DNA from: Bacteroidota bacterium | Lineage (GTDB): Bacteria; Bacteroidota; Bacteroidia; Bacteroidales; Cfx3-03 | Assembly (NCBI GenBank): GCA_013390605.1 | Contig: JACAUB010000001.1 | Location: 190,077-254,076, forward strand | DNA length: 64,000 nt | Direction: 5' to 3' | In this document: piece after piece, positions 18,101 through 26,700 of the stretch | Layout: every line of letters starts with the position of its first letter | Position numbering within the stretch: the stretch's first letter is position 1 | Notes under the pieces: model-generated | Told to the model about the DNA's origin: nothing | The model's input: only the letters and a program-made list of their open reading frames with translations | Database searches by the model: none | Position numbers and translations under genes: made by a program

Positions 18101-18294
18101 TATCCAAAACTTTTATTAGTTCAATGGAAGTAGCATTGGTAGGTAATAATTTACTGTTATGGACGCCAAACTCTAACTTATTTGTAGATCCTGAAATGAC
18201 CACGTTTGGTAATGATATGAGTGGTGACTTTGGTGATTATGGCGGAACACCTTCAACCAGAAGTCTTGGATTCAACATAAAATTAACTTTTTAA
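15121..18294 (+). CDS. susC: SusC/RagA family TonB-dependent outer-membrane transporter
   Basis: Outer-membrane active importer. Signal peptide about 1-21 (ending VLAQ), a carboxypeptidase-regulatory-like domain (about 23-97, ISGVITSSQDGSAIPGVTI), a plug domain (about 110-230) with the SusC hallmark LQGKVAGVEI ... PLYVVDGVPV and the ATALYGSRAASGVI element, then the 22-strand barrel that ends in aromatic F (NIKLTF). 1057 residues is normal. The SusD partner follows after 27 bases. No glycoside hydrolase, lyase or peptidase is linked, so the substrate cannot be inferred; oligopeptides or small organics are as possible as glycans. Confidence 0.95.
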   Translation: MRKFTLLLVLLLFGGIQAVLAQRTISGVITSSQDGSAIPGVTILVKEATKVGALSDLNGKYILKVPANAKTLRFTFIGMKTKEVTLTSSNDLNVSLDPDVTQLEGVVVTAIGIKRSQKALGYAANTVSSADITATGNRSALNALQGKVAGVEISSASGSPGASTRVIMRGFSSLGGSNQPLYVVDGVPVNNQQTGSSQDINGGLDFGNRGNDINPDDIESVTILKGGSATALYGSRAASGVIVISTKNGSKANNKVKVEVSSTTTFDTPLRLPVMQNEFGQGWYDRNGGLSDLQENGSWGPRFDGKIRKWGFVVDNQQQIKPYVALPNNIKDFFDVGKNFNNTVAISNGDENKSYYMSFGNINSDGIMPTDADSYKRNNISLRGSTKFLKIFNASGSLNYVRKDSKYAATGQQQSALDGLWQTPRDISLVDMKDYNNKFNNIDNYFTIFAQNPYYVLSEHGNKFVDNRIFGNISLDAKVLPWLTATFKAGSDVANSTLKTWRAITIPSRADYTKDIGRVGENSYYSSELNTDFFLSINKDFSRDFTFSAILGHNFNQREARTQTSQVIGLDIPFYYNLANSSATPTVTEYISKRRLVGAYGSVDFGYKNMLFLNMSARNDWSSTLPSANRSFFYPSVSGSFVFSELLKSKDILSFGKIRAGIAQTGKDAEPYQIFPYLVQTALSDGYRGLNFPLAGGVNGFTVSNIIGNDKLKPEISTDYEVGTDLKFFNNRIALDVAVYNKTVNDLIWTSTIPSTTGFTAQTQNLGKITNKGIEINLSFTPIRTRDFEWEVFGNFSKNKNLLVSLTSGLDQISLGGTSSIGFVARPGQPLGLFEGTVPATDPNGRPIVNAQGLPVFKDTKEILGSSQNDYRIGGGTSLTYKGVRLHLAIDYRKGGLMYSRTAEMMYFTGNAPQTTYNDRQPWIIPNSVQNIGTADKPVYVENTTPISGFSNNLNLYYNQTYNAGLGGRYALMDKTFFKLREVSLSYSLPKKLLSKTFISSMEVALVGNNLLLWTPNSNLFVDPEMTTFGNDMSGDFGDYGGTPSTRSLGFNIKLTF

Positions 18295-18321
18295 ATAAGA
18301 ATAATTTTAAAAAAGTAATAT

Positions 18322-19716
18322 ATGAAACGATTAAAATATAATTTGGCTATACTGGTTGCCGGTATACTGATGCTGAGTAGCTGTAAAGATAACTTTTACG
18401 ATATCAATGTAAACCCAAATAACCCGTCTAAGGCAACACCTGCTTTAGTTTTGCCAAGTGGTCTTGCAAGTACAGCTTTTGTAATGGGCGGATATTATCA
18501 GGCTTTAGGTGGTTTCTGGACACAACAATATGCTGAAGCTCCTGCTGCTTCGCAATGGGCTGACTGGGAATCATACAACCTGACGGAAGATGACTTTGAT
18601 GGTCGTCAATTCTCGACTTTATATGCCGGTCCTCTTTATGATTATGAGTATGTACGTAAAAGTGCATCTACTAGTGGTAATTGGTCTTTTTATGCTATTT
18701 CAACATTAATGCAGGCATATACTTTCCAGGTATTGGCCGACCTTTATGATAAGATTCCATTCACTGAAGCATTAAAAGGTGTAACTACAATTCAACCACA
18801 TTATGATAATGGCTCTGTAGTATATGATAGCTTATTGGCTCGTATTGATGGCGCTATGGCAAAGGATTTTACTGCCAGTTCATCTAAAAATCCCGGAGCT
18901 TCGGATGTCGTTTTCCAGGGAGATATGACCAAATGGCAAAAGTTTGCGAATACTTTAAAACTTAAAATGTATCTTCGTTATGTAAATGTTGATCCTAACA
19001 AATACAAAACACAAATCCAGGCATTGTTAGCTGCTAACAATTTCCTTACTACAGATGCAACATTTGCTTCATTCAAAGCAGAACAAACAGGTTATAATCC
19101 ATTCTTTAATACATTTATTGATGGCTTACCAGGTAATGTGATTGCGAATAAAACAATGGTTGACTTTTTAACCAATGCTTCTGACCCTCGTTTAGCAAAA
19201 ATATATAACGCATCTGTCAATGGTACTAAATATTTAGGTCTTGCTACTGGTGATTCAAAGAACCATTCGAATCAATCCATTAAAGACTATTCAACACCTA
19301 ATGTTGGAAATGTTTCGCCTGTATATTTCTTCTCAAAAGAAGAAACGTTGTTTTTGATTGCTGAAGCTCAGGCACGATATGGTAATGCTTCGGATGCACA
19401 AAATACTTTTAATGCTGCTGTAAACGCCTCATTGCTTTCTTTAGGATTGACTGCAAACGCAGTGACCTATCCTTATAATGGCATTCAATCGATTATGGAA
19501 CAAAAATGGATTGCATCAACCAATAAGAGAAGTTTAGAAGCATTCTTTGATTATAATCGTACAGGATATCCTGATTTCTTTACCAGATCTATTACTTCAA
19601 TTCTGAATGGAAACGACAGACCTAAACGTTTGTTCTTCCCAGCCAGCGAGCGTAAATCAAATGCCAATACTCCGGCAAAGGTAGCTTTGACCGAGAAGGT
19701 TTGGTGGGGTAAATAA
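18322..19716 (+). CDS. susD: SusD/RagB-type nutrient-binding outer-membrane lipoprotein
   Basis: Surface lipoprotein lid for the SusC barrel. Lipobox LMLSSC with the lipidated cysteine at residue 21, then the motif INVNPNNPSKATPALVLPSG typical of the SusD-like_2 subgroup rather than classical starch SusD. Tetratricopeptide-like helices include YTFQVLADLYDKIPFTEALKG (key: LADLYDKIPFTEA) near residue 140. 464 residues. Its gene follows susC by 27 bases and precedes two small lipoprotein genes in what looks like one operon. Confidence 0.93.
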   Translation: MKRLKYNLAILVAGILMLSSCKDNFYDINVNPNNPSKATPALVLPSGLASTAFVMGGYYQALGGFWTQQYAEAPAASQWADWESYNLTEDDFDGRQFSTLYAGPLYDYEYVRKSASTSGNWSFYAISTLMQAYTFQVLADLYDKIPFTEALKGVTTIQPHYDNGSVVYDSLLARIDGAMAKDFTASSSKNPGASDVVFQGDMTKWQKFANTLKLKMYLRYVNVDPNKYKTQIQALLAANNFLTTDATFASFKAEQTGYNPFFNTFIDGLPGNVIANKTMVDFLTNASDPRLAKIYNASVNGTKYLGLATGDSKNHSNQSIKDYSTPNVGNVSPVYFFSKEETLFLIAEAQARYGNASDAQNTFNAAVNASLLSLGLTANAVTYPYNGIQSIMEQKWIASTNKRSLEAFFDYNRTGYPDFFTRSITSILNGNDRPKRLFFPASERKSNANTPAKVALTEKVWWGK

Positions 19717-19736
19717 TTTTAAAAAAATCATTGATT

Positions 19737-20369
19737 ATGAAAAAAATATTATTGATAGCTATAATTGCTGTATTTGCCTTCAGTTCTTGTAAAAAAGATA
19801 CTCTTGGGGTTTCAACCGTGACTACTTACCCAACCCTGAAGTTGAAAGGTGATGTTGCATCTACAATCACAGTTGGAGGTAGTTATTCGGAAAGTGGTGT
19901 GGTTGCCATGGAAGGTACAAAGGATATATCTAGTGGCGTTAAGGTAACTGGAACTGTGAATGCTGCTGTTCCTGGTGTCTATACATTAACCTATATTGCA
20001 ACTAATAAAGATGGTTTCCAAGCAAGTACACGTCGTTATGTAGGGGTGGTTACTTCCGCTGCTGCTGAAATGGATATCTCAGGGACGTATAAAAGAAATG
20101 CTGGCGTATTTGGTGTGGTTACTGTTGCTAAAACAAAATATCCTGGTTTATATATTAACAATAACCCGGGTGGAGCTGCTGTAAATAATATATTTATTTA
20201 TATGTTCCAGACTGATGTTAATGTTGTTAGTGCTCCATCTCAGGATTCTTCAGTTGGCGAATTTGCTTGTACTGGAGGTGTTTATCGCAATTCTGGTACT
20301 CCATCATTTTCATGGGTATGTATCAATTCAGGATATGGCACTGCTGCCAGAACTTTTATTAAACAATAA
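19737..20369 (+). CDS. Lipoprotein with DUF5011-like Ig domain, SusCD-associated
   Basis: 210-residue surface lipoprotein: lipobox FAFSSC near residue 18, then an Ig-like module of DUF5011 type (about 35-105; TITVGGSYSESGVVAMEG and PGVYTLTYIATNKDGFQA) and a C-terminal beta domain like that of BT_2262-type proteins. Such proteins accompany SusCD pairs as extra surface binding proteins. The ATG at 19737 is preferred over the TTG six bases upstream because it begins the signal peptide (MKKILLIAI). The ligand is unknown. Confidence 0.8.
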   Translation: MKKILLIAIIAVFAFSSCKKDTLGVSTVTTYPTLKLKGDVASTITVGGSYSESGVVAMEGTKDISSGVKVTGTVNAAVPGVYTLTYIATNKDGFQASTRRYVGVVTSAAAEMDISGTYKRNAGVFGVVTVAKTKYPGLYINNNPGGAAVNNIFIYMFQTDVNVVSAPSQDSSVGEFACTGGVYRNSGTPSFSWVCINSGYGTAARTFIKQ

Positions 20370-20387
20370 TTTTAATTGAAAGACAGT

Positions 20388-20858
20388 ATGAAAAAGATAA
20401 ATTATTTAATTCTTCTGGTGTTGGTCGTATTTGCCATTTCGTGCAGTAAACCATCCTATAATAAAGAATATAGCTGGGCATATCCGGTTGCCGGTGACTG
20501 GACTGTGAAAGCATATGTTAACGGAGCAAAAATTGGCGGCCCATATGAAATTAAATCATATAACTCTTCCTTTGGAAAAGATTCAATCTGGTTTGATGAT
20601 TATGCAACTACTTCTTCGAATGGACACTTCTGGTCGTTTAAGTTTAAATCGGCCGTAAATATGATTAACAAGACCTTTACTACAACCGGTTCAAAGAATG
20701 CTATTCCAGGTTACCCTATTAGTATTAAGGTTACTGATGGTGTCATTGTTGGGAAAGATAGTATTTCAATGAATGTCGTATTTGGTGATGATCCAACAAC
20801 TATTTATCGATTGGCAGGTCATCGTACGGTTTCATACGAAGAGTACACGCAACAGTAA
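20388..20858 (+). CDS. Small lipoprotein, lipid-binding hydrolase-like (PF12888 type)
   Basis: 156-residue lipoprotein: lipobox FAISC at about residue 19, then NKEYSWAYPVAGDW, the hallmark of the family named Lipid_bd in Bacteroidota, probably an eight-stranded lipocalin-like barrel. The function is not established; it is the last gene of the first SusCD operon and is followed by a strong terminator. The TTG at 20376 is less likely than the ATG at 20388. Confidence 0.75.
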   Translation: MKKINYLILLVLVVFAISCSKPSYNKEYSWAYPVAGDWTVKAYVNGAKIGGPYEIKSYNSSFGKDSIWFDDYATTSSNGHFWSFKFKSAVNMINKTFTTTGSKNAIPGYPISIKVTDGVIVGKDSISMNVVFGDDPTTIYRLAGHRTVSYEEYTQQ

Positions 20859-20874
20859 TTATTAACGTTTGAAA

Positions 20875-20917
20875 ATGGTAAAGGCTACCTCAAAAGGGTG
20901 GCCTTTACCATTTTTTT
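20875..20917 (+). terminator. Strong terminator of the first SusCD operon
   Basis: ATGGTAAAGGC pairs with GCCTTTACCAT (11 bp, perfect) and is followed by seven T. It is 17 bases downstream of the last stop codon. Confidence 0.9.
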
Positions 20918-21035
20918 GATAACAATTATTATTGATATAGATTAAAATGGAGTTTGAGATTTTGAAATAGACGATTTTTTATTTTTTAATATGTACATAT
21001 ACAGCTGTTTGTATTCTTGTGTTAAATAAATCTTA

Positions 21036-21072
21036 ATTATTTCAATAAATTTGTTTTTGTTATTGAAATAAT
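21036..21072. repeat. Perfect 13-bp inverted repeat, candidate operator
   Basis: ATTATTTCAATAA (21036-21048) and TTATTGAAATAAT (21060-21072) are exact reverse complements around an 11-base spacer. The repeat covers the -33 region of the promoter at 21051-21083 and stops three bases before its -7 element. This is where a repressor or activator dimer would bind. The regulator is unknown. Confidence 0.6.
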
Positions 21073-21083
21073 ATTTATTTTTG
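21051..21083 (+). promoter_or_regulatory. Promoter of the sulfhydrylase leader transcript
   Basis: TTG at 21051-21053, 22 bases, then TATTTTTG at 21076-21083 (TAnnTTTG). Transcription from here would start about 35 bases before the riboswitch. It lies within the perfect inverted repeat region. Confidence 0.5.
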
Positions 21084-21124
21084 TTTCGAATTAAATGCAA
21101 CGAATCCTTCTGTGAAAAGAAGGG

Positions 21125-21235
21125 GTAATTTATAAAGAAGAGGGGAGAGATTAGGCTCTGTGAACCTCTAGCAACCACAAACTAACTATTTGAAAGGTGC
21201 TAAAACCTAATCCACAAATGTGGTATTTATAAATA
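21125..21235 (+). ncRNA. SAM riboswitch (S-box, SAM-I/IV clan)
   Basis: All core elements can be traced. P1: ATTTATAAA (21128-21136) with TTTATAAAT (21226-21234). P2: AGAGG (21139-21143) with CCTCT (21165-21169), then AGAG/CTCT (21146-21149, 21156-21159) closing the loop ATTAGG. Conserved GCAACC (21171-21176), P3 CAAA/TTTG, and AAGGTGCTAAAACC (from 21194). The pseudoknot ATTAGG (21150-21155) with CCTAAT (21206-21211) is present. SAM riboswitches normally repress methionine-synthesis genes when SAM is high, which fits the sulfhydrylase downstream. It ends 11 bases before a small leader ORF, so it may act on that ORF's translation or on read-through. Confidence 0.88.
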
Positions 21236-21245
21236 AAAAGAACAA

Positions 21246-21359
21246 ATGAAAACAAACAACAACATCCTCGTCCAAAAAAGAGAAAAACCTAATCCTATAT
21301 TAGGAACAGATCATGCTATTCTTTCAGCCTCTTTTTGTTGTTGTTTCTGTTGTTGCTAA
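21246..21359 (+). CDS. Cysteine-rich leader peptide ORF
   Basis: A 37-residue ORF directly after the SAM riboswitch. It starts MKTNNNILVQKREK and ends SASFCCCFCCC followed by TAA: six Cys codons (five TGT, one TGC) among the last seven. Such a run at the end of a short ORF is the mark of a leader peptide whose translation reports charged tRNA-Cys, as in actinobacterial poly-cysteine leader ORFs. The stop codon overlaps a CTAATC strand (21356-21361) that can pair with GATTAG (21368-21373), so ribosome stalling would change RNA folding. Expression is not proved by sequence. Confidence 0.7.
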   Translation: MKTNNNILVQKREKPNPILGTDHAILSASFCCCFCCC

Positions 21360-21420
21360 TCTTTTGTGATTAGTCCTTTCTAATTATTTCCTTTTTCTTA
21401 ATTTTTTTCCAGAATCCATT
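21356..21420 (+). promoter_or_regulatory. Candidate attenuator after the cysteine-rich leader ORF
   Basis: CTAATC (21356-21361), GATTAG (21368-21373) and CTAAT (21380-21384) allow two mutually exclusive hairpins; T-rich tracts follow at 21390-21410. A ribosome stalled on the Cys codons would cover the first strand. Which hairpin favours read-through cannot be decided by eye. Confidence 0.5.
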
Positions 21421-21435
21421 ATTTTATTTGGTTTT

Positions 21436-21720
21436 CTAAACAGTGTTTACTGTTAGAACGCTCTCTCGTCAACATCGGACATAGAGATTTAAAGAATGGT
21501 TTTGTTTAAAAAGAGCCTGGCTGTTACAGAATTGTAATCTGCATCTTTTAGAAAGGGATCTGCAACCACTGAGTGATGATTGCAAGTTGGAGTGGATCAC
21601 AGATCTGTAGTCTAGGAGGAGCAGCGTAAAATCTGTAACAACTGGTCTGGTTGAGACCTGTCCTTGCTAGAACTAATCACAAAACATGACGTATAAGTCG
21701 AAACCAGTCAAACACTGACT
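21436..21720 (+). ncRNA. Additional structured leader RNA, class not recognised
   Basis: Several nested complementary pairs: a stem CTA(A)ACAGT/ACTGTTAG at 21436-21456 with a GTTT loop; a long-range closing stem GTTACAGA (21523-21530) with TCTGTAAC (21632-21639) that encloses GATCTG/CAGATC (21557-21562, 21600-21605) and CCACT/AGTGG (21566-21570, 21591-21595); then GGTCT/AGACC (21644-21648, 21654-21658). No ORF of credible quality runs through it. It does not match the cobalamin, TPP or FMN consensus elements I know. Confidence 0.5.
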
Positions 21721-21782
21721 GAGTCTCTGTATAGCTTTCTAATAAATCATTCTTTTCAATTAAATCTAAATCCTAAATTTAA

Positions 21783-23084
<1,302 letters not shown>

Positions 23085-23124
23085 AAGTTTTTTAAAAATG
23101 AATAGGGTGGGAGTGAAATTTTGC

Positions 23125-23154
23125 TTGACAATTATATTTCAAAGTTTATCTTTG
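23125..23154 (+). promoter_or_regulatory. Upstream promoter of the second SusC operon
   Basis: TTG at 23125-23127, exactly 19 bases, and TATCTTTG at 23147-23154: a full match to the Bacteroidota consensus. It would give a leader of about 345 bases before SusC. Confidence 0.65.
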
Positions 23155-23243
23155 TAAGTTCAATACTCGCACCACTCTATTCTACTACCACTACTTCTAC
23201 TATACGATTTGCACTAAAGAAATTTTTGGTGTTCAAAAAAATA

Positions 23244-23273
23244 TTGAGTTTTAAATAAAAATGATTAATTTTG
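23244..23273 (+). promoter_or_regulatory. Second promoter of the second SusC operon
   Basis: TTG at 23244-23246, 19 bases, TAATTTTG at 23266-23273, again a full consensus match. Two such sites 119 bases apart suggest dual control. The rest of the 23085-23507 gap holds a small GCCC/GGGC hairpin near 23325 and a CAAACA-rich simple repeat, but no gene. Confidence 0.6.
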
Positions 23274-23451
23274 CCGCATGGGCTGAAAAAAGTACCCCTT
23301 TTCTCAAAAAAAAGTGTTTTATAGCCCGACGGGGCCTGAAAAAATGAACATACTGAGAGAAAAAGTGTTTTTTTTAAAGCTGACCGAACAATTTATTAAC
23401 TAATCCTTAAACTATGACGTATTAAGAAGAGGAAGTATTAAACCAAAAAAC

Positions 23452-23492
23452 GCAAACACAAACAAAACGCAAACACAAACACAAACACTAAC
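23452..23492. repeat. CAAACA/CAAACG simple repeat in the SusC leader
   Basis: The 5' leader just before the second SusC gene consists of imperfect units of CAAACAC and CAAAACG. It is free of secondary structure and may act as an A-rich ribosome-loading region, as is common in this phylum where Shine-Dalgarno sites are rare. Confidence 0.5.
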
Positions 23493-23507
23493 AAAAATCA
23501 TCAAACT

Positions 23508-26500
23508 ATGAGAAAGTTAGCATTTACGCTGGCATTAATTCTGTTTTGCGGGATGCAGGTAGTTTTCGCTCAGAAGGTTGTTACCGGTAAAGTAACAGAT
23601 TCGAATGATGGCACCTCCATTCCCGGAGTAAACATTTCTGTAAAGGGTACAAAGCTGGTAGCCCAGACAGGTGTTAACGGTGAATTCTCAATCAGAGTTC
23701 CCGATAATTCAAGAACACTATCTTTTTCTTTTGTAGGTTATGAACCTCAGGATGTAGTAGTGGGAAACAAAACAGTACTTAATATTAATTTAAAAGCTGC
23801 AGCAACTTCACTGAGTGAAGTAGTCGTAACCGGTTATGGTATCAAACGTCAAGCCAAAGAGCTTGGTTTTGCTACTGCAAAGGTGTCTAGTGGTGACATC
23901 ACTAAAGGCGGTTCAACGAATGTTGTTAACGGTTTAACTGCAAAGGTTTCAGGTTTACAGATTAATACGGTTAATAATGGTGTTAACCCTGATACCCGTA
24001 TTACTTTACGTGGTAATCGTCACCTTTTGGCAAGTAACCAGGCACTGGTTATTTTAGATGGAGTTCCTGTTTCTGCAGGTTATCTCAATTCTATTAACCC
24101 TAATGACATCGAAAATGTCCAGATTTTAAAAGGTGCCGGTGCATCTGCAATTTATGGAAACGATGCTTCTAACGGGGTAATGATTGTTACTACCAAGAAG
24201 GGCGGTGGAAAACCAGTTGTAAAATATAGCAATACCACTACTTTCGAACAGATATCTTACATGCCTAAGATGCAAACTCGTTTTGGATCAGGTTCTGGTG
24301 AAGATACTGCTGGTTATAATCCTAAATATACTTTTTGGATTGGACGCGATAGAAATACCGACCCCTATACATCTTATGAAAATCAGAGTTATGGTCCTGA
24401 ATATAATGGCCAGATGGTAATCTTAGGTGGAACATTAGCTGATGGTTCAACGCAACAGGTTCCTTATAGCTATGTAAAGAATCAAAAATATAAATTCTTT
24501 AATATTGGAACTACCAATCAGAATGACGTATCATATGCTGTTGGTGATGACAAGAGTAATTTCTATCTATCTGCTCAGGATGTAAATACTAAAGGTGTTA
24601 TCCCTGGTGACAAAAACAGAAGAGATGGTTTACGTGTTGCAGGTGCCCGCACTACTGGTATTTTTCATGGTGAATACACCATAGGTTATACACAAACCAA
24701 TACAAATACCGCTGGTGGTGAATTCTTCCAGGGACGTGGTGTATATTGGAATGTATTGAATACACCAGGTCAAGTTGATTTGACCAAATATTCTGATATA
24801 GATAATAACAAATTTGCAAATCAGAATGGCTATTTTAATGCTTATTATCCTAATCCATACTGGGCTATCAATCACTCTCGTATTATTAATAAGAGAGACG
24901 ATATTTTAGGGTCTGCAATGGTTACGGTTACTCCTGCAGACTGGATTAATATCAGTTATCGTTTGGGAATGACTTTAAATACAACACAATATAGCTCGCA
25001 TCGTGATGAAGCTGATTTTAATGCATACATATCAACTGACCCTTGGGGAGCGGGACACATGGCCGGTGGTCATCCTGTTTATCTGGGTACAATGAATGCT
25101 TATAGTCAGAATTCAGGAATTTATACAGGTGATTTCTTGATTACATTAAAGAAGAAGTTTAACGATTTCGATGTTAAGGTTATTTTGGGTAATTCAATGT
25201 ATAAATATGATTACAGATATCTTGATGTAAATTCAGCAAATGGAATTGTTATTCCAGGATTATATTCTGTAAACAATCGTTATGGAACTCCTGGCGTTGG
25301 TGAAGATATTCAGAGTAGAGCATCGGCCGGCGTATTTGGTGATCTTTCTATAGGATACAAAGGTTGGTTATTTGTTCATGGATCAGGTCGTAACGACTGG
25401 GATTCTCGTTTAGCTCCATCTAACCGTTCTTTTTTCTATCCTGGTGCTGATGCAAGTATCGTATTATCCGAACTAATTCCTTCCTTAAAAGATAATGCTA
25501 CGTTATCGTTTGCAAAAGTTAGAGGCGGTTGGTCAAAAACCGGACAGGTTTCTTTAACCAATTATTATGCTACCATCCCTGCTTATGGTAATGGTGCAGG
25601 TTTCCCTTATGGAAATACAGTAGGTTATGTACAGAGTTCTACTTTAAGTAACAATACATTAAGACCTGAAATTACGCAGGAAATTGAAATGGGATTTGAA
25701 TTAGGCTTTTTACGTGACCGTGTACACTTCGAAACCAATATTTATCGTTCACGTACAAAGGATCAAACCATTCCTGCCTCTATTTCTGCTGCAACAGGAT
25801 ATACCGCTGCATATATCAATGCAGGTGAATTGGAAACAAAAGGTATTGAAACAGATTTAAAGATTACTCCATTACTTGACTTAGGAGAATTTAAATGGAA
25901 CTTCTCAATTAACTATTCATATACTACCAATAAGGTATTATCATTAATGCCGGGTATCAATGAGTTAGCTATTGGTGATGTGTCTTACGCTATAGTTGGG
26001 CAACAGTTTCCTGCAATAAAAGTAAGTGATGTTATGCGCGATCCACAGGGGCGTATTATTGTTGATCCTGTAACTGGTTATCCTACAAAAAATCCTGCAT
26101 TAGTAAATGTAGGACATGGTAACCCTAACCATATTTTGGGTATTGTAAGTACATTTATGTACAAAGCAGTTACCTTGAATATTGTTACAGACTATAGAAG
26201 TGGTAATATGATTTTGAATGGCGTTGGTCAGTCACTTGACTTCACCGGTACTTCATGGCATTCGGCACAAAATGGTCGTCAAGACTTTGTAATACCTAAC
26301 TCAGTTATTTTACAAGCTGATGGATCATACAAGGTAAATACAGATGTAGTCGTTAAAAATGCCAGCCGTGATTTCTGGGTGAATTCAGATTATCATAATG
26401 TTCAGAGTACTTATACTACAAGTGCTGCATTCTGGAAGTTAAGAGAAGTCGCTTTAACTTACGATCTCCCTGTGAAAAAACTGTTAAAGACTGATTATAT

Positions 26501-26681
26501 CAAGGCCTTACAAATTGGTCTTGTTGGTCGTAACCTCTTGATGTTCCGTCCGGCTACCAATATGTGGACAGACCCTGAGTTTAATACTGCTTCAGGGAAC
26601 TATAATCAGGTTGGTTATACTACAGAAGATCAAACTCCTCCTACCCGAGTATTTGGTTTCACTTTTAAACTAACTTTCTAA
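23508..26681 (+). CDS. susC: SusC/RagA family TonB-dependent outer-membrane transporter (second locus)
   Basis: Same architecture as the copy at 15.1 kb: signal peptide (about 1-21, ending VFAQ), carboxypeptidase-regulatory-like domain (VTGKVTDSNDGTSIPGVNISVKG, key: DGTSIPGVNI), plug with VNGLTAKVSGLQI and ILDGVPV, the element GASAIYGNDASNGVM, and a barrel ending FGFTFKLTF. It is also 1057 residues but clearly diverged, so the two are old paralogues, not a recent duplication. The paired SusD gene follows after 19 bases. Substrate unknown; no degradative enzyme is linked. Confidence 0.95.
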   Translation: MRKLAFTLALILFCGMQVVFAQKVVTGKVTDSNDGTSIPGVNISVKGTKLVAQTGVNGEFSIRVPDNSRTLSFSFVGYEPQDVVVGNKTVLNINLKAAATSLSEVVVTGYGIKRQAKELGFATAKVSSGDITKGGSTNVVNGLTAKVSGLQINTVNNGVNPDTRITLRGNRHLLASNQALVILDGVPVSAGYLNSINPNDIENVQILKGAGASAIYGNDASNGVMIVTTKKGGGKPVVKYSNTTTFEQISYMPKMQTRFGSGSGEDTAGYNPKYTFWIGRDRNTDPYTSYENQSYGPEYNGQMVILGGTLADGSTQQVPYSYVKNQKYKFFNIGTTNQNDVSYAVGDDKSNFYLSAQDVNTKGVIPGDKNRRDGLRVAGARTTGIFHGEYTIGYTQTNTNTAGGEFFQGRGVYWNVLNTPGQVDLTKYSDIDNNKFANQNGYFNAYYPNPYWAINHSRIINKRDDILGSAMVTVTPADWINISYRLGMTLNTTQYSSHRDEADFNAYISTDPWGAGHMAGGHPVYLGTMNAYSQNSGIYTGDFLITLKKKFNDFDVKVILGNSMYKYDYRYLDVNSANGIVIPGLYSVNNRYGTPGVGEDIQSRASAGVFGDLSIGYKGWLFVHGSGRNDWDSRLAPSNRSFFYPGADASIVLSELIPSLKDNATLSFAKVRGGWSKTGQVSLTNYYATIPAYGNGAGFPYGNTVGYVQSSTLSNNTLRPEITQEIEMGFELGFLRDRVHFETNIYRSRTKDQTIPASISAATGYTAAYINAGELETKGIETDLKITPLLDLGEFKWNFSINYSYTTNKVLSLMPGINELAIGDVSYAIVGQQFPAIKVSDVMRDPQGRIIVDPVTGYPTKNPALVNVGHGNPNHILGIVSTFMYKAVTLNIVTDYRSGNMILNGVGQSLDFTGTSWHSAQNGRQDFVIPNSVILQADGSYKVNTDVVVKNASRDFWVNSDYHNVQSTYTTSAAFWKLREVALTYDLPVKKLLKTDYIKALQIGLVGRNLLMFRPATNMWTDPEFNTASGNYNQVGYTTEDQTPPTRVFGFTFKLTF

Positions 26682-26700
26682 TTTTTTAAATTATAAAGAG

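Noticed and set aside
20942-21178. A 78-codon minus-strand frame upstream of the sulfhydrylase
   Set aside because: It overlaps the promoter and the 5' half of the SAM riboswitch on the other strand and consists of low-complexity Asn/Lys/Tyr-rich sequence.
21541-21660. Cobalamin, TPP or T-box riboswitch upstream of the sulfhydrylase
   Set aside because: The conserved boxes of those classes are missing (no B12 box, no CTGAGA/ACCTGA pair, no T-box sequence); only generic stems are visible.
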